The notes below the pieces were generated by a model. That model saw nothing but the letters and a program-made list of their open reading frames with translations. It had not been told where the DNA came from and searched no databases. Position numbers and translations under genes: made by a program. From Galbula dea (taxonomy: Eukaryota; Chordata; Aves; Piciformes; Galbulidae): a DNA stretch of 64,000 bases. The stretch covers positions 1 through 64,000 of the forward strand of contig VWZX01002522.1 in NCBI GenBank assembly GCA_013399015.1, read 5' to 3'. This document shows positions 22,901 to 37,900 of the stretch, piece after piece (the first letter of the stretch is position 1; each line of letters starts with the position of its first letter).

Positions 22901-25900
22901 ATCTCAAAGGCTGGAGTTTTCAAAGCCTCTCTGGGAAACCTGTCAGCTGGAAAAGAATAAACTGACGAGGAACCCAAATAGAAAGTCTGTTTGCGTCCTA
23001 AGATACACATGTTCCTACAATACTTGGATTTCCAAACACCAACTAATGTTCCCTTTACATTTAAAGCTCCTCTGAAACAATTTTCATGCCAGGTAGCTGT
23101 TTTTTTGGTATATCACAAACTGTAAAGAGCATCAGATTCATACAACCATATTTTAACCACCCTCTCTTTGAGTTGTTGAACAAAGCTGTCTACATTTTGT
23201 CCTTTTTTTGACTCGTTTTTAGATGAGCCTTTTGCTATACACCTCTGAAAAGGTGACATCTTTAGAGAATATGTAAATATTTAAATCTTTGTTGCTTCTA
23301 TAGTCTTTGGAAGAAGTAATCCAAACACAACATCTTCCATGGGCTCACACACACTAAAAAAGTTCAGAACACAAAGTCTATTTACAGCTGGATATTTATA
23401 CAACATTTCTTTTGGTGCAAAGCTGTCTACTCAGACACTTCATCTGGCACTTTAATCAGAACTGTGACCACTACAATTCACTTTAAGTCCCCTTTCACAG
23501 ACATTGTGTTTTACTTATTACACCAGAAAGTTATTTTTTACCCAATTTTCTCAATTCTGTATCTTATTTCACAACAAAGCCCTTCCCCCTACAGCACTCT
23601 GAGTGCTAGAGAATCACCATAACACATTTATTCCCTCAGACAGGAAGTATTATTATTTTCCCCCATTACTTCAATTTGAAACTCTACCCAACATCAAAAC
23701 TGCAGACAAGTGAGTTGAAAGTTAATTAAAACTCATCTATTTGACACAAATACCTGACATCCACAGTGGTTGGCTTGCAGGTCAGAACAAGAAACTAACT
23801 ACAGCGATGAGCCCTGTGGCTAGTGGAGAGATGTTTAATAACCACCTTTAATCTTGATCCATCTGCTAGGACTTACCAGTTCCTAAGAGCAGAAAAAAGG
23901 TAGGACTAAACTCCAACACAGCATAGCTATGGGCAGCAGTGTTAGGTATGTTCTTCTGCCTTTTAAAGCAGCTCTAACTCGAGTAGCTGACTAAAAGGAA
24001 ACTTGTGGCCCATTCTCACCACACAGAGTATTAAAGTTCTCCAAAACTTTCCTTCATTTCTTCCTACCCCACACCAAGAGCCTCCTAAATCCACTCCTCT
24101 CCAGTATTCTCTCACATTGATTTCAGACCCTCTACTCTATTCTTCTCAAGTCCACTGCCCTGTCTCTTCTCATCAGAATACCCACCTGAGTTACCCAGCT
24201 ATCCTCTACAATCCTCTTGGTTGAAAGCCTCTAACCCAGCTGCAAGGCTTGTAAGGCAGCAGCACTCCCCAACCTTTGTAAATGGCATGGAGTAAAGACT
24301 GTATATAAATGGCAGTTACCAGAATCAGGATAAGACTGCAGAGGGGAGAAATATAAAAAAATGGAATAAATATTTTCCCTGTGCTTTAAATTCCTCCAGA
24401 GAGAATGGTTACAAGAAATGCTGAGAGGAATTCCATCTTCCAAAGTGTTGTTAGCTGCAGATTTTCCCCAAGGATCACAATGCTTAAGTAGTTTTTACAA
24501 TGCTAACATGAAGCTACTAGGAAATTTAGTTTGACAGCAATGACTATATTGGATGGCATCAAGTTTACTTGTCCTCTGCCACACACACCCACATGTCAAC
24601 ATAATTAGGGTGGCCCAGAGCTTAGGACATGAACACAAGCAAGACTATGGTAGTGCATGGGGACAAAGAAAAGCATTTCAAAAGTTCTGGCAGCATAACA
24701 TTGTTTCCTTTGAAAAAAGGGAACAAAAGGAACACTCCCAATTAGTTAGCTTTAGCTAAGTGTCAGATTCCAACCAGTTACATCATCTCAGTCATAGGTG
24801 CACAGAGAAAAAGTTAAAGAAACATTAAATATACAGAAACATATAAACCTTCCTGAGGCATTAGCCACATCTGGAGAACTATATTTAATAGACACTGACA
24901 GCCAAACACTTTGCTGTTTTGAATCCACTTAAAACTTTTACTCAACTTACATCTTAACTGCAAAACAAGGAAAACACTCAAAAAACCAAAAGCGAAATGG
25001 TTTGCATCTTTAGTAGTCATGTGACACAGTCAACCCTCATGACAGCATATGAATATCAAAGTTCAACCACTAAAAGCAAAGGAAAAACTATTCCACAAAT
25101 GAAAGGTCTCATTCTGTCTCCAACATGAAAAAACAGTGGAACTCTGTACGATCAATGTGTGTGGATGTGCAAGCATAAATACACACTATACATAAATTCA
25201 GAGTTCTATGCAGGCTTTACCACTTGACTTAGGATCAAGTTAGACCTGTTGTTAGTTTATTTATACCTTTTCCCACCTCCCTACTTGTTACATTTCTTCC
25301 TGAATTTCTTTTGTATACTCTGGGAATGGGTCATCTTTCAAATATAATTTCTCAGTTGTCTACTGAAATGGGATTCTGAGCCTAAACAGGACTCTAAATA
25401 TACACAAGAAAAATCATACTGGTACTAATCAGAAAATGTCCCAAAAATAAAGCATTTTCCCTAGCAGGTTGACTCAACGATGTATGTGGTGGTGTAAAGC
25501 AAACCACAAATACTCATTCATATGCCACACAGCTACTGTGGAACTGATTTTGTGCACGGAAAAGAAACCAGTCATCAAAACAAACACGTGGTATGTTCCC
25601 CGCTGAAGATCTACTCTCCAAGGTCTAATTCAGCAGAATTCTTTCCCTTCCTCTGAAGAAAAATCTGAAGGGTTTCCCTCCCTCAATTAATCATACCCTC
25701 AGAGCCATGTGGTGTTTCCTTTGGCTATGGATAACAGTTATGTGTTATAGAGCATGTGCAACTCAAATAGGGCAATGAAGGTTTTTTACCCATCTTTTAC
25801 TCAACTCATTTTGATGAAGTAGAGTGGAAAATATGATTTTAAGTAAAGCTTCTCATTAAAATAAAGGTCAGAAATACAAAAAAAAAAAACAACTTAGCAA

Positions 25901-28900
25901 CCACTCCCTTCTAATATGACCATTCTTTGCTTTAATTACCTTCCCAAAAAAAAAAAAAAAAAGGTGAAAAAGAGGAAAAGAACTACTTTTTTTCTTACTG
26001 ATAATGGAAGAGCCTATATAGGACATATTCAGTCAAAGTGCCCTTTTCAAAAAATCCAGGATACTTACGGAGTCCAAACCTTTGGAAATGCAGCAATTTC
26101 TTCTGGAGTATATTCATCTAACCTCCTGGGGACTACACGTGGCTGAGGAATCTCTTGTAGAAGATTCTTCTGAATATCTTCTGGGATAACCTAACACAGG
26201 TGAGAATAGTGTTAGCTATCTTGATTGTTTGAAAAACAACACCAGACTGAAATTTCTCAACACTACTACATTCTTTGTATATTCTCACAACTTTGAGAAA
26301 TAATAAAGGGGGGGGGGGGGGGGGGGCGGAAATAAAAAAAAAAAAAAAAAAAAAAACAAATATTTAATCNNNNNNNAATATTTCAGCTCCACTTAGATAA
26401 ATAAAAAGCAGTTTGATTCTTCTTAACTTTCTTATGACAAGAGTTTTGCTATAGCTAACATTCCTCATTCACCTCCAAATCACACAGGAATGAAAATGTA
26501 ACTGCATGACTACTCACATCTTCTGGGAACAGGTGCAGCCTCTGCATCAGAGTTCTTCTCAGAAGGTTTTTTGGAAGCATTCTATAAACAGTCAGTTTAA
26601 CAATCTGAGGAAAGATAACAGGTTAACAAATAATCAGACAGGCTACAAATAACATTACAAAGATAAGCTGTGTGTCCCTCTGCCCATTCCACTTGTCACT
26701 GAAGCTCTTTTCAGTCGATTTCTTCCACGCTGAAGAACTCTTGCACCACATTCAGAAGATGCTCTAGATTTACTGTTTTTCAAGAATACTTACTGTTACA
26801 CTTACTCTAACACCCATAAAAAGGATTTAAGCTTAGAAAGCTAAAAGCTGTGTTTAGCATTGTGGATGATTTCATACAATCATTCAGCTTTGAAAAGAAT
26901 TGAGAAGGTTATGGTAACTAACTCCACATTGTATTGCACATTTATACATACATTAATGAGAAAGAAAATAAAATAGGCTCTAACAAATTTACCAAGTATT
27001 GCCGGCAGCTAGCTGAGCACTGTAATCTGCTATATAATTAAAGCATTTCTTAAGCAAAACTGACATACCAATACACTGCATTATGAACATACTATATATA
27101 TTTATGATTTATTCCTTTGCTATTCGTTCCAGATGAACAACCTCACTTCTGAGCATCAGGAATGAATAGAATTTGCACAACTACACTAGATGATATTTAT
27201 TGAAAAGTAACAAAATTCAGCAGGATTTCTCTTGGACTCTGGCATAGATGCCTGCAATTTATATACAAAACACATTATTATGTACTTGATCCAGAAAGGG
27301 AATATTTGTAAATGTAAACCAAGACATACAACTTTAAGAGACAAAAAGGGTTTTATAAAGGGTAGACCTATATATATATGCAATTCTGTTGAAGGAAACT
27401 CACTCTGCCTGTGCTCCAAGCTACCGAGACACAAACTAGCTCCAAATCAGAAACTACCCTGGCATGCTTAGCACAACGTTAAGCTGAAGTCAACAGAACA
27501 CACTGAAATACAGTGAGTGCACTAAGCACAAATCTCCCAGGCATCTGGATATTTTGAAAAGTGTACTAAGCAAAATTGCTGGAATAGGTCAAAGGCAGAT
27601 TTATATCATCCACTCTTCAAATTCATGAAACAAAACAAACCAACCAACAACAACAACAAAAAGGGGTTGGGAGAGTGATAAAGTATTATTTGAGACCTGC
27701 AAAAAGCCAAATAAATGTATTACTAAGCATGGTCCTAGACTTTTATTATTTACTACAAGTTAGCTGATCCAGCTGGAGAACACAAGGCCATACAGGGAGC
27801 TAGGACAGAGAAGGTAATGCTTCCTTTATTGTAACCTCTACCTTAATGATTTTTCTATGAGCCAAAGCAAATCCAAACCCAGCTCCTGGGAAGACCAAGT
27901 CTACATCCAGCTCCATGCCCACAATCTTCCCTATAGCCAGAACCTCATTGTACTGGATGCAATGACAAGTCAAAGAATTTAGTGAAGTACAGGCTTAACT
28001 GAAGCTGTACAAACTGCTTCTGCAACTTTAGTAAGGTTGTGTAACAGAAAAGGCAGATTAAACCACCAGTGTTTACAAGGAGTTGAGTAGGTTCTCTCCT
28101 GTTACCTGCAAATACTAAAAATACTAAAACCACACCAACTCGAAATAAAAAGCTATGTTATTGCAAGAAGTACTCTGTTGCTGAGCTCATGCAAAACCCA
28201 AATGCAGGTTCAATGCTTCCTGAAAACACACAATATAACATGACGCTTCTTTTAATGAATAAAAATCCTTCTATAGTCTGTAATAAACTTCTAATACAAA
28301 GACTTTGATTGCTTATGTTTTCTATGTGATTACTTTAACTATTGAGTTAAATTTTACATGAGAAGTAGATTTCATTTGGATATCAAATAAGCAAAGTCAT
28401 CTACCCACCCACAGTTCTCACCACAACCTTGATCTCAGTTAAAACTAATTAGTACAGTTATCTATGGATTCCCACTGTCTCCTCTCCCCAGTCCTTTATA
28501 TAGGACTATATAATATATAACACTAGCAACCTGTAAAACTCTATGGCTTCATAAATACTCACTCCTAAAGGTCATGACACTTTCTCTAGCAGGTAATGAC
28601 ACCTGTCATCAGACATGCAACTCCTTAACAGCCACCAGAGCACTAGTATCGGATTTTTGAAGTACTGGAAAGCTCTCTGCCCTACTTTCCTTAGAATGAC
28701 AAAATTCCTATTGTCTGTAGTTACAATTGTCCTTTTGACTACTGCAATACCTTTTTTCCAAGTTGGCTAATTTATTTACTCACAGCAAAGACATGCTCTT
28801 AATCACAGTTATATGACACTCATTTTTTAGTTTCCAATTTAAAAGTCTAGTATAGGAGGAAAAGAATCTGAACGGAGCTCTAGTAAAACTCTTGCACTCT

Positions 28901-31900
28901 CAGTCCTTTACTACATGCTCTAACATTTTAAGAGCATGAACAAATTAAAAAATATCTTTACCTGAAACAGAAAGAGAAGCTTGAACATTTCAATTTTTGT
29001 AATAGACTTTGGCTTGTATGCAGGTTGCAGACTATGCTTGATGGAGACCAAGTTCTGAGAAAGACTCTTTTGCCAGACAAAACATACTTTAAAGACCGAA
29101 ATCAACAGAGCAGTATGACTGCAGGTCCCAAGAAGCACAAAATTGGCCGAATTTCCAGAAAAAAGTCTGCCCTAATGGCTGAATTAAGTCCAGTAATCAC
29201 CAGGATGCAACTCTAGAACACGGGAAGGACACAGAGCCCCAGAGAAAACAAAGGGATTAATTACATGGCATACTGAAAAAACCCTAGAATTTCCTGAGAC
29301 ACACCACTTACCCTGAGGTATACCTTGATACTACATCTTCTACCAGTTGTTTTCTTTTTCTGTTCCATACACAATATTCTTTTCACCATGTGTTACAAAA
29401 GTACTCCAAGAACTTCACCCTTCTACCTCTGACAGTTGTACAAGAAATAAAAATGAATGTACTTAAAACTGCCACAGGAATTATCTGTTCACAAACTTCC
29501 ACTGCATGCCGTTTTGTTTCCCACTACTGTTCAGCACTTAAGAACTTAGAATTTCAATGTTTTCTTTAATATCAGTGCCTTGCAAATTCAAATAAGAAAT
29601 GGATTAAGATTTGTTTAAAGGAGGATTTATTTTTGTCTACTACAAAGCCGAAGACCAAGCCAGTTCTAAGACTTATTTAGAGCACCTAGAGATTTTAAGA
29701 GAGCAAGTTCCATGCCATACTAACTTCTATGTACTAATCCAGACTTTCAAGTTCTGCTCTACTTAATCAAAAACTATTACTCCATAGTAATAAAAGAAAA
29801 CACTAATATATATGGTGTTTCAGTAACTGGCTTCTAGTATGTATGTATTATATAAACTATCCCTTACTGATGCAAAGAAAACAGGCTTTCAAATACCAAC
29901 AGCAAGATTTAACTGTTTTCTGTGTGAGCTTTTCTTCAAAAGAACAGTATTATGCACATACAATGGCAAGTCTGTACGTGCAAGTGGTTCTTAAAGAGCA
30001 TTTAAAAAGGGAGAATTAGAACATCTTAAGCCCCTTCAAATCAGTGCCAGCAGCTGAACAAACCAGAACCCTGACACCCCTGGAGGCTTCCTCACAATGT
30101 ATTTCCACAGAACTACCCTGCCTCTCTTAATCTTCCCTAGCAGGTAACATTCATTCTGAACAATTATTGCCCATTATTTCTTTGTCAGAGGCAATTGTCT
30201 CTGAATACTGCAAAGGTCAAGCCTCTCACTGAGCTTTTGGTATTAGCCAAAGATGACTACTTCTCTCTTTTATTTTTTGGGAGCAGAGTTTCTGATTCAG
30301 GGAAAAAAAAGAAGCCACGTTTTGCTTTACTTTTAAAATCAGAAATAAAATAAAATTTGATTGAAAACTTTGTCCTGACAGGATTACTAGCTGGTTGTAC
30401 AGCTTAGATCTGTCAGCATGTTTTGTAGGCATTTTAATTAAAAGCTGGAAGATTTCTTAAGAAGTTATATTCCAAGTGATCTTTGTTCCTTCTCAAATAT
30501 GTCAGATTTAAAAGTACATCTTTTGGTCTTCCCATATCAAGCACTTCAAAGCATAATTTTGAAAGTGGTGATTTCATGCCTATCAGCATTCTTCCAGCTA
30601 CACAAAACATCTGCAAATTTTTCAAAACAAACAAGAAACCCTCAAACCTCTATGCATTCCAAGCACCTGCATCACAAAAAAAGGTCTACCTTTTTCCATG
30701 ATTTCCAAAAGACTCTCTTGGAAAAGAAAACACACCAAACCTTTCAAACAGATTTTTGATAGCAACCTACAATGGAAATTAATGTTACCTGCTAATATGT
30801 ATCTTAAGGGAGTAGTAATATAGAGAATACTAGTATATTAACCTGAAGAACAAAGAGGCAATTTGAAACTACAGTAACAAGCTGTTAATGCTGCACCTAA
30901 AGAAAGCATTTAATATTCTTGCAGATGGGTGAGGTTCAAGAATTTACACTAAAAAGCTGTTTCTTTTCTTCAATAAGGACTTCCTAAAGTAGCCTGGTCA
31001 GGTCCAACAGACAAGAGCTATTCTCTGTTATTTCTCTAGAAGAGCAGACAACTAAAAATACCAGAAATTTTAAACAGATACACAGCCACTCTCCTCCCCA
31101 TGCCTCCCAAAAGAACTCAAGTGTGCTAAAGGTAAAAATGTGCTAGACTTTTTACTTTTGATATCTTTTGGCAACACACTGTAATTTTTACCATTCCATA
31201 AAAACAAATTTTTCCAAAGTGCTGAAAATCTTGGCACAATGAATACAGAACTTCAAGCTCTATGCAAAACATCAATTATGCAGACCTCTTTTTGTATTCA
31301 CTGTCCCACATTAACCAAAAAGATACTAAGTGGAAAAAAACAGTAATATTGCCCATCCAAAGCACAAAACTATACATCTGAGAATAAACACTTAATAAAA
31401 GGCACAGTGTTTTTCTTATTCTTTTCAACTAAGAAGAAAAGTTAAGGATTGTAAATGTATCTTAGGGGAGACTTTCAAGACCAGTCTGGATAAGCCCCCA
31501 GCAGCCTTATGTGACTGTGGTTGGGCTAGAGATCTCCTGGGTCTCTCCAATCTGAATCATCCTACGATCCTATGAAAAAACACACGTGGACATTGAAAAT
31601 TCAGCACAAATCCTTCTGATGCACTAACTGCTACTTGCCCAAAGTTAGTCAGATAGATATAATGATGTCAACCTCCATAAGTGAGACTATCAGATCATCA
31701 TCCATCCCTACCTTGGTACATTATAAAGGAATTAGCAATGATCAAGGATTATTATCTAACTATACCGCAGTAAACATGTCTAAATTCTGACAACTATGCT
31801 TTAACTTTCAGCCCCCCGTGTAAACAGACTACACCATTTTGAATCAAATTACTCATCAGAACATTCTTAATTAGCTATCAGCTGTGTACCAGTTCCTCCT

Positions 31901-34900
31901 AAAAATCAGTCTCTGTATACTAGAAACTGTTTAAACAAACACTAATGGAAAAATATTTATTTTGGGGATTTCTACCTTTGAATTTAGACATATGTAAGTA
32001 AATACAGTGCTAAGCAGTAGTGGCGTCCTACTGTATACACACACTCATGGACTTTTACAAGCTTTAATCTATTTCTTGCATAAACCAAAAAAATAGTAAT
32101 ATCCATTGCAAAATCTCTATGCAACACCACACAAATTACAAGGTGTTATGTCAACATCCTTTTCCTTGGAAGTAATCTCTTCCATTAATTTAAATGCCTT
32201 AATGTCTGTAACGGAACTATTTCCAAAAATAATATTGACTCATCTAATGAAGCACTATCAGGATGAGCTAGTGGTAGAGAATAGCACCAAGCACAGAGAA
32301 AAAGCAGATGCCTTTAGGATGAAAACAATGCTTTACAGAACGAATGCACTGATTCCACAGAAAGATAGTCTGCTTCCTACAACCTACGCAAGTCCACTAG
32401 CTTCACAGGAATTTAATTTAGAACATATTTTGAAGATCCAACTGCTAGTTAGGCTAGGCATTGTTCTCTCTACAGGAATCGTTTTTCAGGTTTAAGAGCT
32501 ACTTCTAAAAATAAAACATGTTAATAAAACACCATAATAATTTCCATCTTTGTCATATCCCAAAGTATTTCATACCAAAACAATTCAACTAAGTAGAGGT
32601 TTCTAGCCATAAAATAATTTTCAAGTCAAAATCTTTAACAAGCTGCACATACAGAACATCTATTATCACCCACTGCTATTGATTATGAGAAAAAGAACTT
32701 TGAGAAATCTTTATGAGAGGGACATTTGAATGCTGAAAGCTCTTCACAATTCTGTTTTACAAAAAGGTTTCTCTAAACTAGACCAAGCCTTGAGCCACAT
32801 CACCATTTGCTGAGCCTCTGTCCAACATGCTTTAGTTATTGGCAATGCAGTAAATCCTCCTCTGCACAGAAATTCATCTATGAATTTCTGGCAAGAAAAC
32901 AGGTATTTCAGAACGAATGCCAGAAGCAATTTACAGAGTATCCCACTCCCAGGCCCTCACAAACAAGTGGTGTTACACTGCCTCCCAGTGCACAGCATCT
33001 GCCTGAGGCTCAAATGAAGAAGGCTGAAGAACCCATATTAGACATGGAACTACCAATAGGTACCAAAGGAATTACAATCTTAGAGCCTGTTCTCAAAATA
33101 ATTTGTTTTGAAAAATTCTAGACAGAAAAATAATATTGACCTGTGAGATTTTATTTCATTTTAAACAAAGAAAATGCAAAAGTAAAAATGAAAACCAGGT
33201 AAATTCATATGGCAGACCACTTTTTTTACTGACAACATCTTGTGTAACAATCTTACAACAAATCAGGATTCCTAAGCCATAGTTTAAAAAAAAAAAAACC
33301 AAACCAAAACAAACCCAACAACATTGACAAAACCAAAGAATTTTATAGCAGATGAAATTTCTCTAGGGAAAGGAAGAAGCATTTTTGTATTTTTTGTAAG
33401 GTTACAAGCCAAAGCACTTAGAAGTCAAAAATAAGTATAGGTATCTGTTGATCTCTGTGGGCCTCGTATCATGTTCTGAAATGCTAGTACTTAGAGACCT
33501 TAGTCCTGTAATGCTGACTGTTTAAAAGCCTATTAAAAGTAATTTCATAACTGTGTAAGTCAACATCCCAAAATGTTCATATCTAGAACTCTGTATTTTT
33601 AACCAGTAACAAACACATCAACAGTGATAGTCAGAATCTGTAATAGTCTAATACAGACATTTAGTAAAGTGTCTTAAGTTCAATGCAATCATCATTTCTA
33701 CTTTTTTTCCCAGACCACAAACACACAGCATTGCAGGAAAGATCATTTAACAAATCGTTTAACAAAATCTAGAGTTGGAATTCTACTGTGAGAAAGAGGC
33801 AGATATACTTTCTAACATTTTTAAGATTACCATTATTCTTGCTGGCCCTTAATGTTGTACAGTGGTTAAGCTGAACTAAAGATTAGCTAACTCTAACTTC
33901 AGGCAGTTCACTCATGAGAGAGGTCAGACCTCTGGAACGAAAAGCAAGCGAATCAGTCAAAAATGAGTGAAGCAAGGGAACCTGATTTGCTCATTTGGAC
34001 ATCATAGAAAACACACAACCTACAATGTAACCTTCAAAACATGCTGTTTACTAAAACATCCTCACAAGCCAAGCTTCTTAGCAGAATGTTTGCAAATTAG
34101 CTTTAGACATGCAGGTAAGTGATCCCATTTGTTTAACAGGACTAATTAAATGAAAACCAATCAGCTTTACGAATGAAAGGGCAAAAGGGGAAACACTTAC
34201 AGCAGTTGGATCCTTCAAATGGAGCTGAGTTGCTGTAACTTGTTTGAAACCACCAGGATAGCTAAAACCAGAAGAAACATACAAGCTGTATATCACTGTA
34301 TATCACAAATATCACTACATCTCAAACAACAGCGTAATGGTATTATAAGCCTCCAAAAAAGGAAGTTGCTCTCACAAGGCCAACAACTACATTATATTAG
34401 AAACATTCAATCCTGTCAAGTATTTAAGTTTAATGCCATTTGTACTTTCTTATTATTTGCTTCAGTATTAAAAAGTTTGTGTTTCACAGGCAGATGGATA
34501 AGTTTTTAAAACCACTATTAACTACACCATCACAGCTACAGAACACAATGGGGGTAAGATATGCAAACCTTGGAAACAGTTCAAGATGGTCAAGACTCAC
34601 AACCAGTCTGTGGCTGACATAGAAGACAACCATTTTGAACAGCATTTATTGTTTTCTTAGTATTTTAAATAAACCCTAGCATCATTTGGGCTATCTAGGA
34701 TTAAACCCCCCACTTTTACTGCAGTATATCCATCTTTTTCAAGTCTGATACAGTGAAGCTGCACTAATGCATAAAATGAATGATACAGTGGTGCAAGAAA
34801 TTTCTTCCATCCTCTGACTCAATATATCAATCTTGAAATTTACTGATAGGTAAATAGGTACTGGTAGAATAAAGTAATTGCAGTTTGCAACTGTATGTAT

Positions 34901-37900
34901 CTTAAATGTGCAGCGCCAACAGGAATGTCTTCTACTGCTTGGTAAATAGAACAGTCCTAGTGATGGGGCTTATGAGCTCACACAAAACAACCTGACTTAC
35001 AAAACATGCTAACTTACTCAATTGCTCTGACTACTTTTGAGTTAGATTATTTTCCTAACAACATACAGGGGTGAAAAAAATAAAGAAAAAAAAGAAAAGG
35101 TTTGCATGATTTTAAACCACAACACACACAAACAAAAGACAAAAAGGTAAACAGGAATTCTCTTTTGAATCAATATGCTAAAAAAAGATGTCAATTTAAA
35201 AAAGAAAATTACTTTAAATTTACCACTAATTCATTTGATTAAATCTTACCCAGTATGTGAAGAATATACTTTTTGTTCCCATTTGTTCCCAGAGAAGGCA
35301 ATATGCCTTGTATTTATTATGACAACATGATCTCCGCAGTCATCTACAAGGTAGAAATTAGTGGAAAGTATTAAGAAAGCCATAGGGTTAACCAAACAAA
35401 ATAACAACTATAACGTGCGTGGTAAATACGTAGCAGCAAAGAAACACATTTCTGAAAGCTCACATCTTTAAATCTGAACTTTCTGAGTCACAATATCCAA
35501 ATCTGCACTTAAATACCAACCTTAATTACTATTTTTGTTAGTACTGTCACCTTAAAGGGCAGATGAGCAGGTAAAATACCATCAGACTACATAACAAAAC
35601 CACTGCAATTGTTCAACTAAGATCTGAAAATCTGGCTTACAAACAAGTGTATCATCTTATTCAAAATAGCATGCTGCATATCCATCTATATTTCAAAAAT
35701 CCCAGAATAAGAAATAGTTAGCTATAAACAAAGATTCTAAATATGTTTAATTTTAATTTTCTCATAAAAACAGTACCAACATTTACTGGAGGACTGAATA
35801 TTTTGGATAAGTAAAATAATAACAGCCTAAGGATAAATATATACAAGAAACAAAAAAGATTGGAGGTGGACTGTGTGAGGAGGGTAAATCCCACAAAAAT
35901 CCTAAGCCACTTCTGATAGAAAACCCCCACATTGTCATCAAACAAGCACAAGTAAATGTTATAACACTGTATATCTGTATGTGCTGTATCAGCAACACCC
36001 ACGTCAAAAGTTTAAGTGTAAAGTCTGTAATTATCACCAATACCTTGCCAGAAACAGTTACTTTAATAGATCATCTTTATTAAAAGTGCTACTACAACCC
36101 CTGGTATCTCAAAAATATGATGAAAACATGAAAAAAGATTTACTTTTTCATTTCAGAAGTAGTCATCTTGATCAACAGCATAAGCTATAATCAACCATTC
36201 AATCAAATGGAAAATGATTTGTCCAAAGTACACTCTCTCATGCATTACCATATTAGAACATTCCAAGTATTTGAAGAGGCTCATTCAGTTAAAACATTCT
36301 TGATTAGGTAACAAAGCTGCTAGATTAAGGACTTAAATTGAGCATACATTTTATATAGGAGCATATAATTAATCAGTGCAAATTTCACACCCTATTTAAG
36401 TTTTCTACCTCTTTTTAATCTCCTGTTCTTTTAAGCTCTGCTTTGAGTTACAGCTGAAGTGCAAATACAATTTAAACACTATCACTGATGTAGCCCTTCA
36501 CCACTGACAGATCATTTCAAAAACACTGTATGTCTAAATTAATGTCAGGGAACTGACACTGAACTTTGTGCCTTTCTTTTGTCTTTCAGCTGAGAAGATG
36601 ACAGATTTCCTCTCTGTCTGCTTTGTGTTTCAGACAGCCTTAGTCTCCAGTGACATCTTGTGGATAAGACAATTTGCAACAGCAGAACTCTGGTATTTAA
36701 AACATCTTTAAAACACTAGAAATACTATCTTCTAGTATGGAAAACAGGTCAAGTATAATGCTAGAATGTACACTGTACAGGTATGAGCAGAGCTTAAAGC
36801 TTCACTTGTGTTTTCAGTAATGCCTCTTGAAAATTTTGCATGAGTACTATAGGAACACTGAACTGATGAGGGATCATCTTTTTATTATCTACTATATGCT
36901 TATCACCATGAGACAGGCACTGCAGTATTACAAATAAACAAGATTGCAGATACATCTTTACTGCTGAATCCTTTATTTGCAGAAAAGCAAAATTATTTTT
37001 TCATTTGGAAGATATCTTTCAACAATTATTGTATCTCCCATTTAAGAAATAGACAGGTTCTAGTTGCAAATGACCGCAGAACCAGCTTCTGAGTATCTCC
37101 AAGAATGAAGATTCCACAACCTCTTAGGCAAGCACCTCCAGTCAGCCTCACAGTAAAAAAAATGTTTCCTGATGTTTACAGGGAACCTCCTGTGTTTAGG
37201 TTTGTTCCTGTTGCCTCAAGAAGACAGGACTGCTGCACCTTATTGAGGATGAAGAGCCATTCTAAGACTGTGGTGTTGTATGGTTACTGAAAGGCAGCAT
37301 CCAGAAAATCAAGAATCACATCACTGTTTCATTACATTCAGTGTGAATTAAATCTCCCCATTTAAAAGCAATGTAATGAAGCACATTTCAAGTTTTTTAA
37401 AAAAACCTGAAGCACAACCCACTGCAATCAGCTACTAAAAATAATGAATTCATTATGAATGTTATATGGATTGATAAAGATAAGGATGTAAGATTGTAGA
37501 AGAGTATGAAAGGAAAAGATCAGAAGGAAAATGAAGACATTTATAATTCATAAATAATTGAAAGAATGTGACCTTACATACCAGACTTGATTTTAAAACT
37601 GAAGTCAGAAGAAAGGTACAAGTGAAAGAAAGCAAATTTGCTTTTATCTAATGTAATACTTACTTAATGCATGATAAATAGGTTTATGCCTCCCTTCAAG
37701 TCTGATTACAGTCGCAGCTGCTATTTTTCCTGGTGGTTGCATCTTTGCATCGAGGAGATACCAGGCTCTTGCAAAAGTAGCCCATTGCTAAAGAGAGGTA
37801 ACAATACAGCAAAAGTTCACACTACTATACGTAAACCTAACTTCTCTTCTTAAATCAACACTTTTTTTCCACTCCAAAACACTAGAAGAAATACCAATAT

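Noticed and set aside
23295..23320. Minus-strand CCAAAGACTATAGAAGC (Pro-Lys-Asp-Tyr-Arg-Ser), resembling the PPEDYRL end of MRPL13
   Set aside because: No AG acceptor immediately upstream in the required phase and no prompt stop.
32106..32495. 129-codon open frame on the plus strand inside MRPL13 intron 4
   Set aside because: The composition is AT-driven, no domain or family is recognisable, and there is no start context, splice or poly(A) support. It is compatible with chance.
32807..33121. 104-codon plus-strand open frame in MRPL13 intron 4
   Set aside because: No recognisable motif and no gene-like context. Treated as chance.
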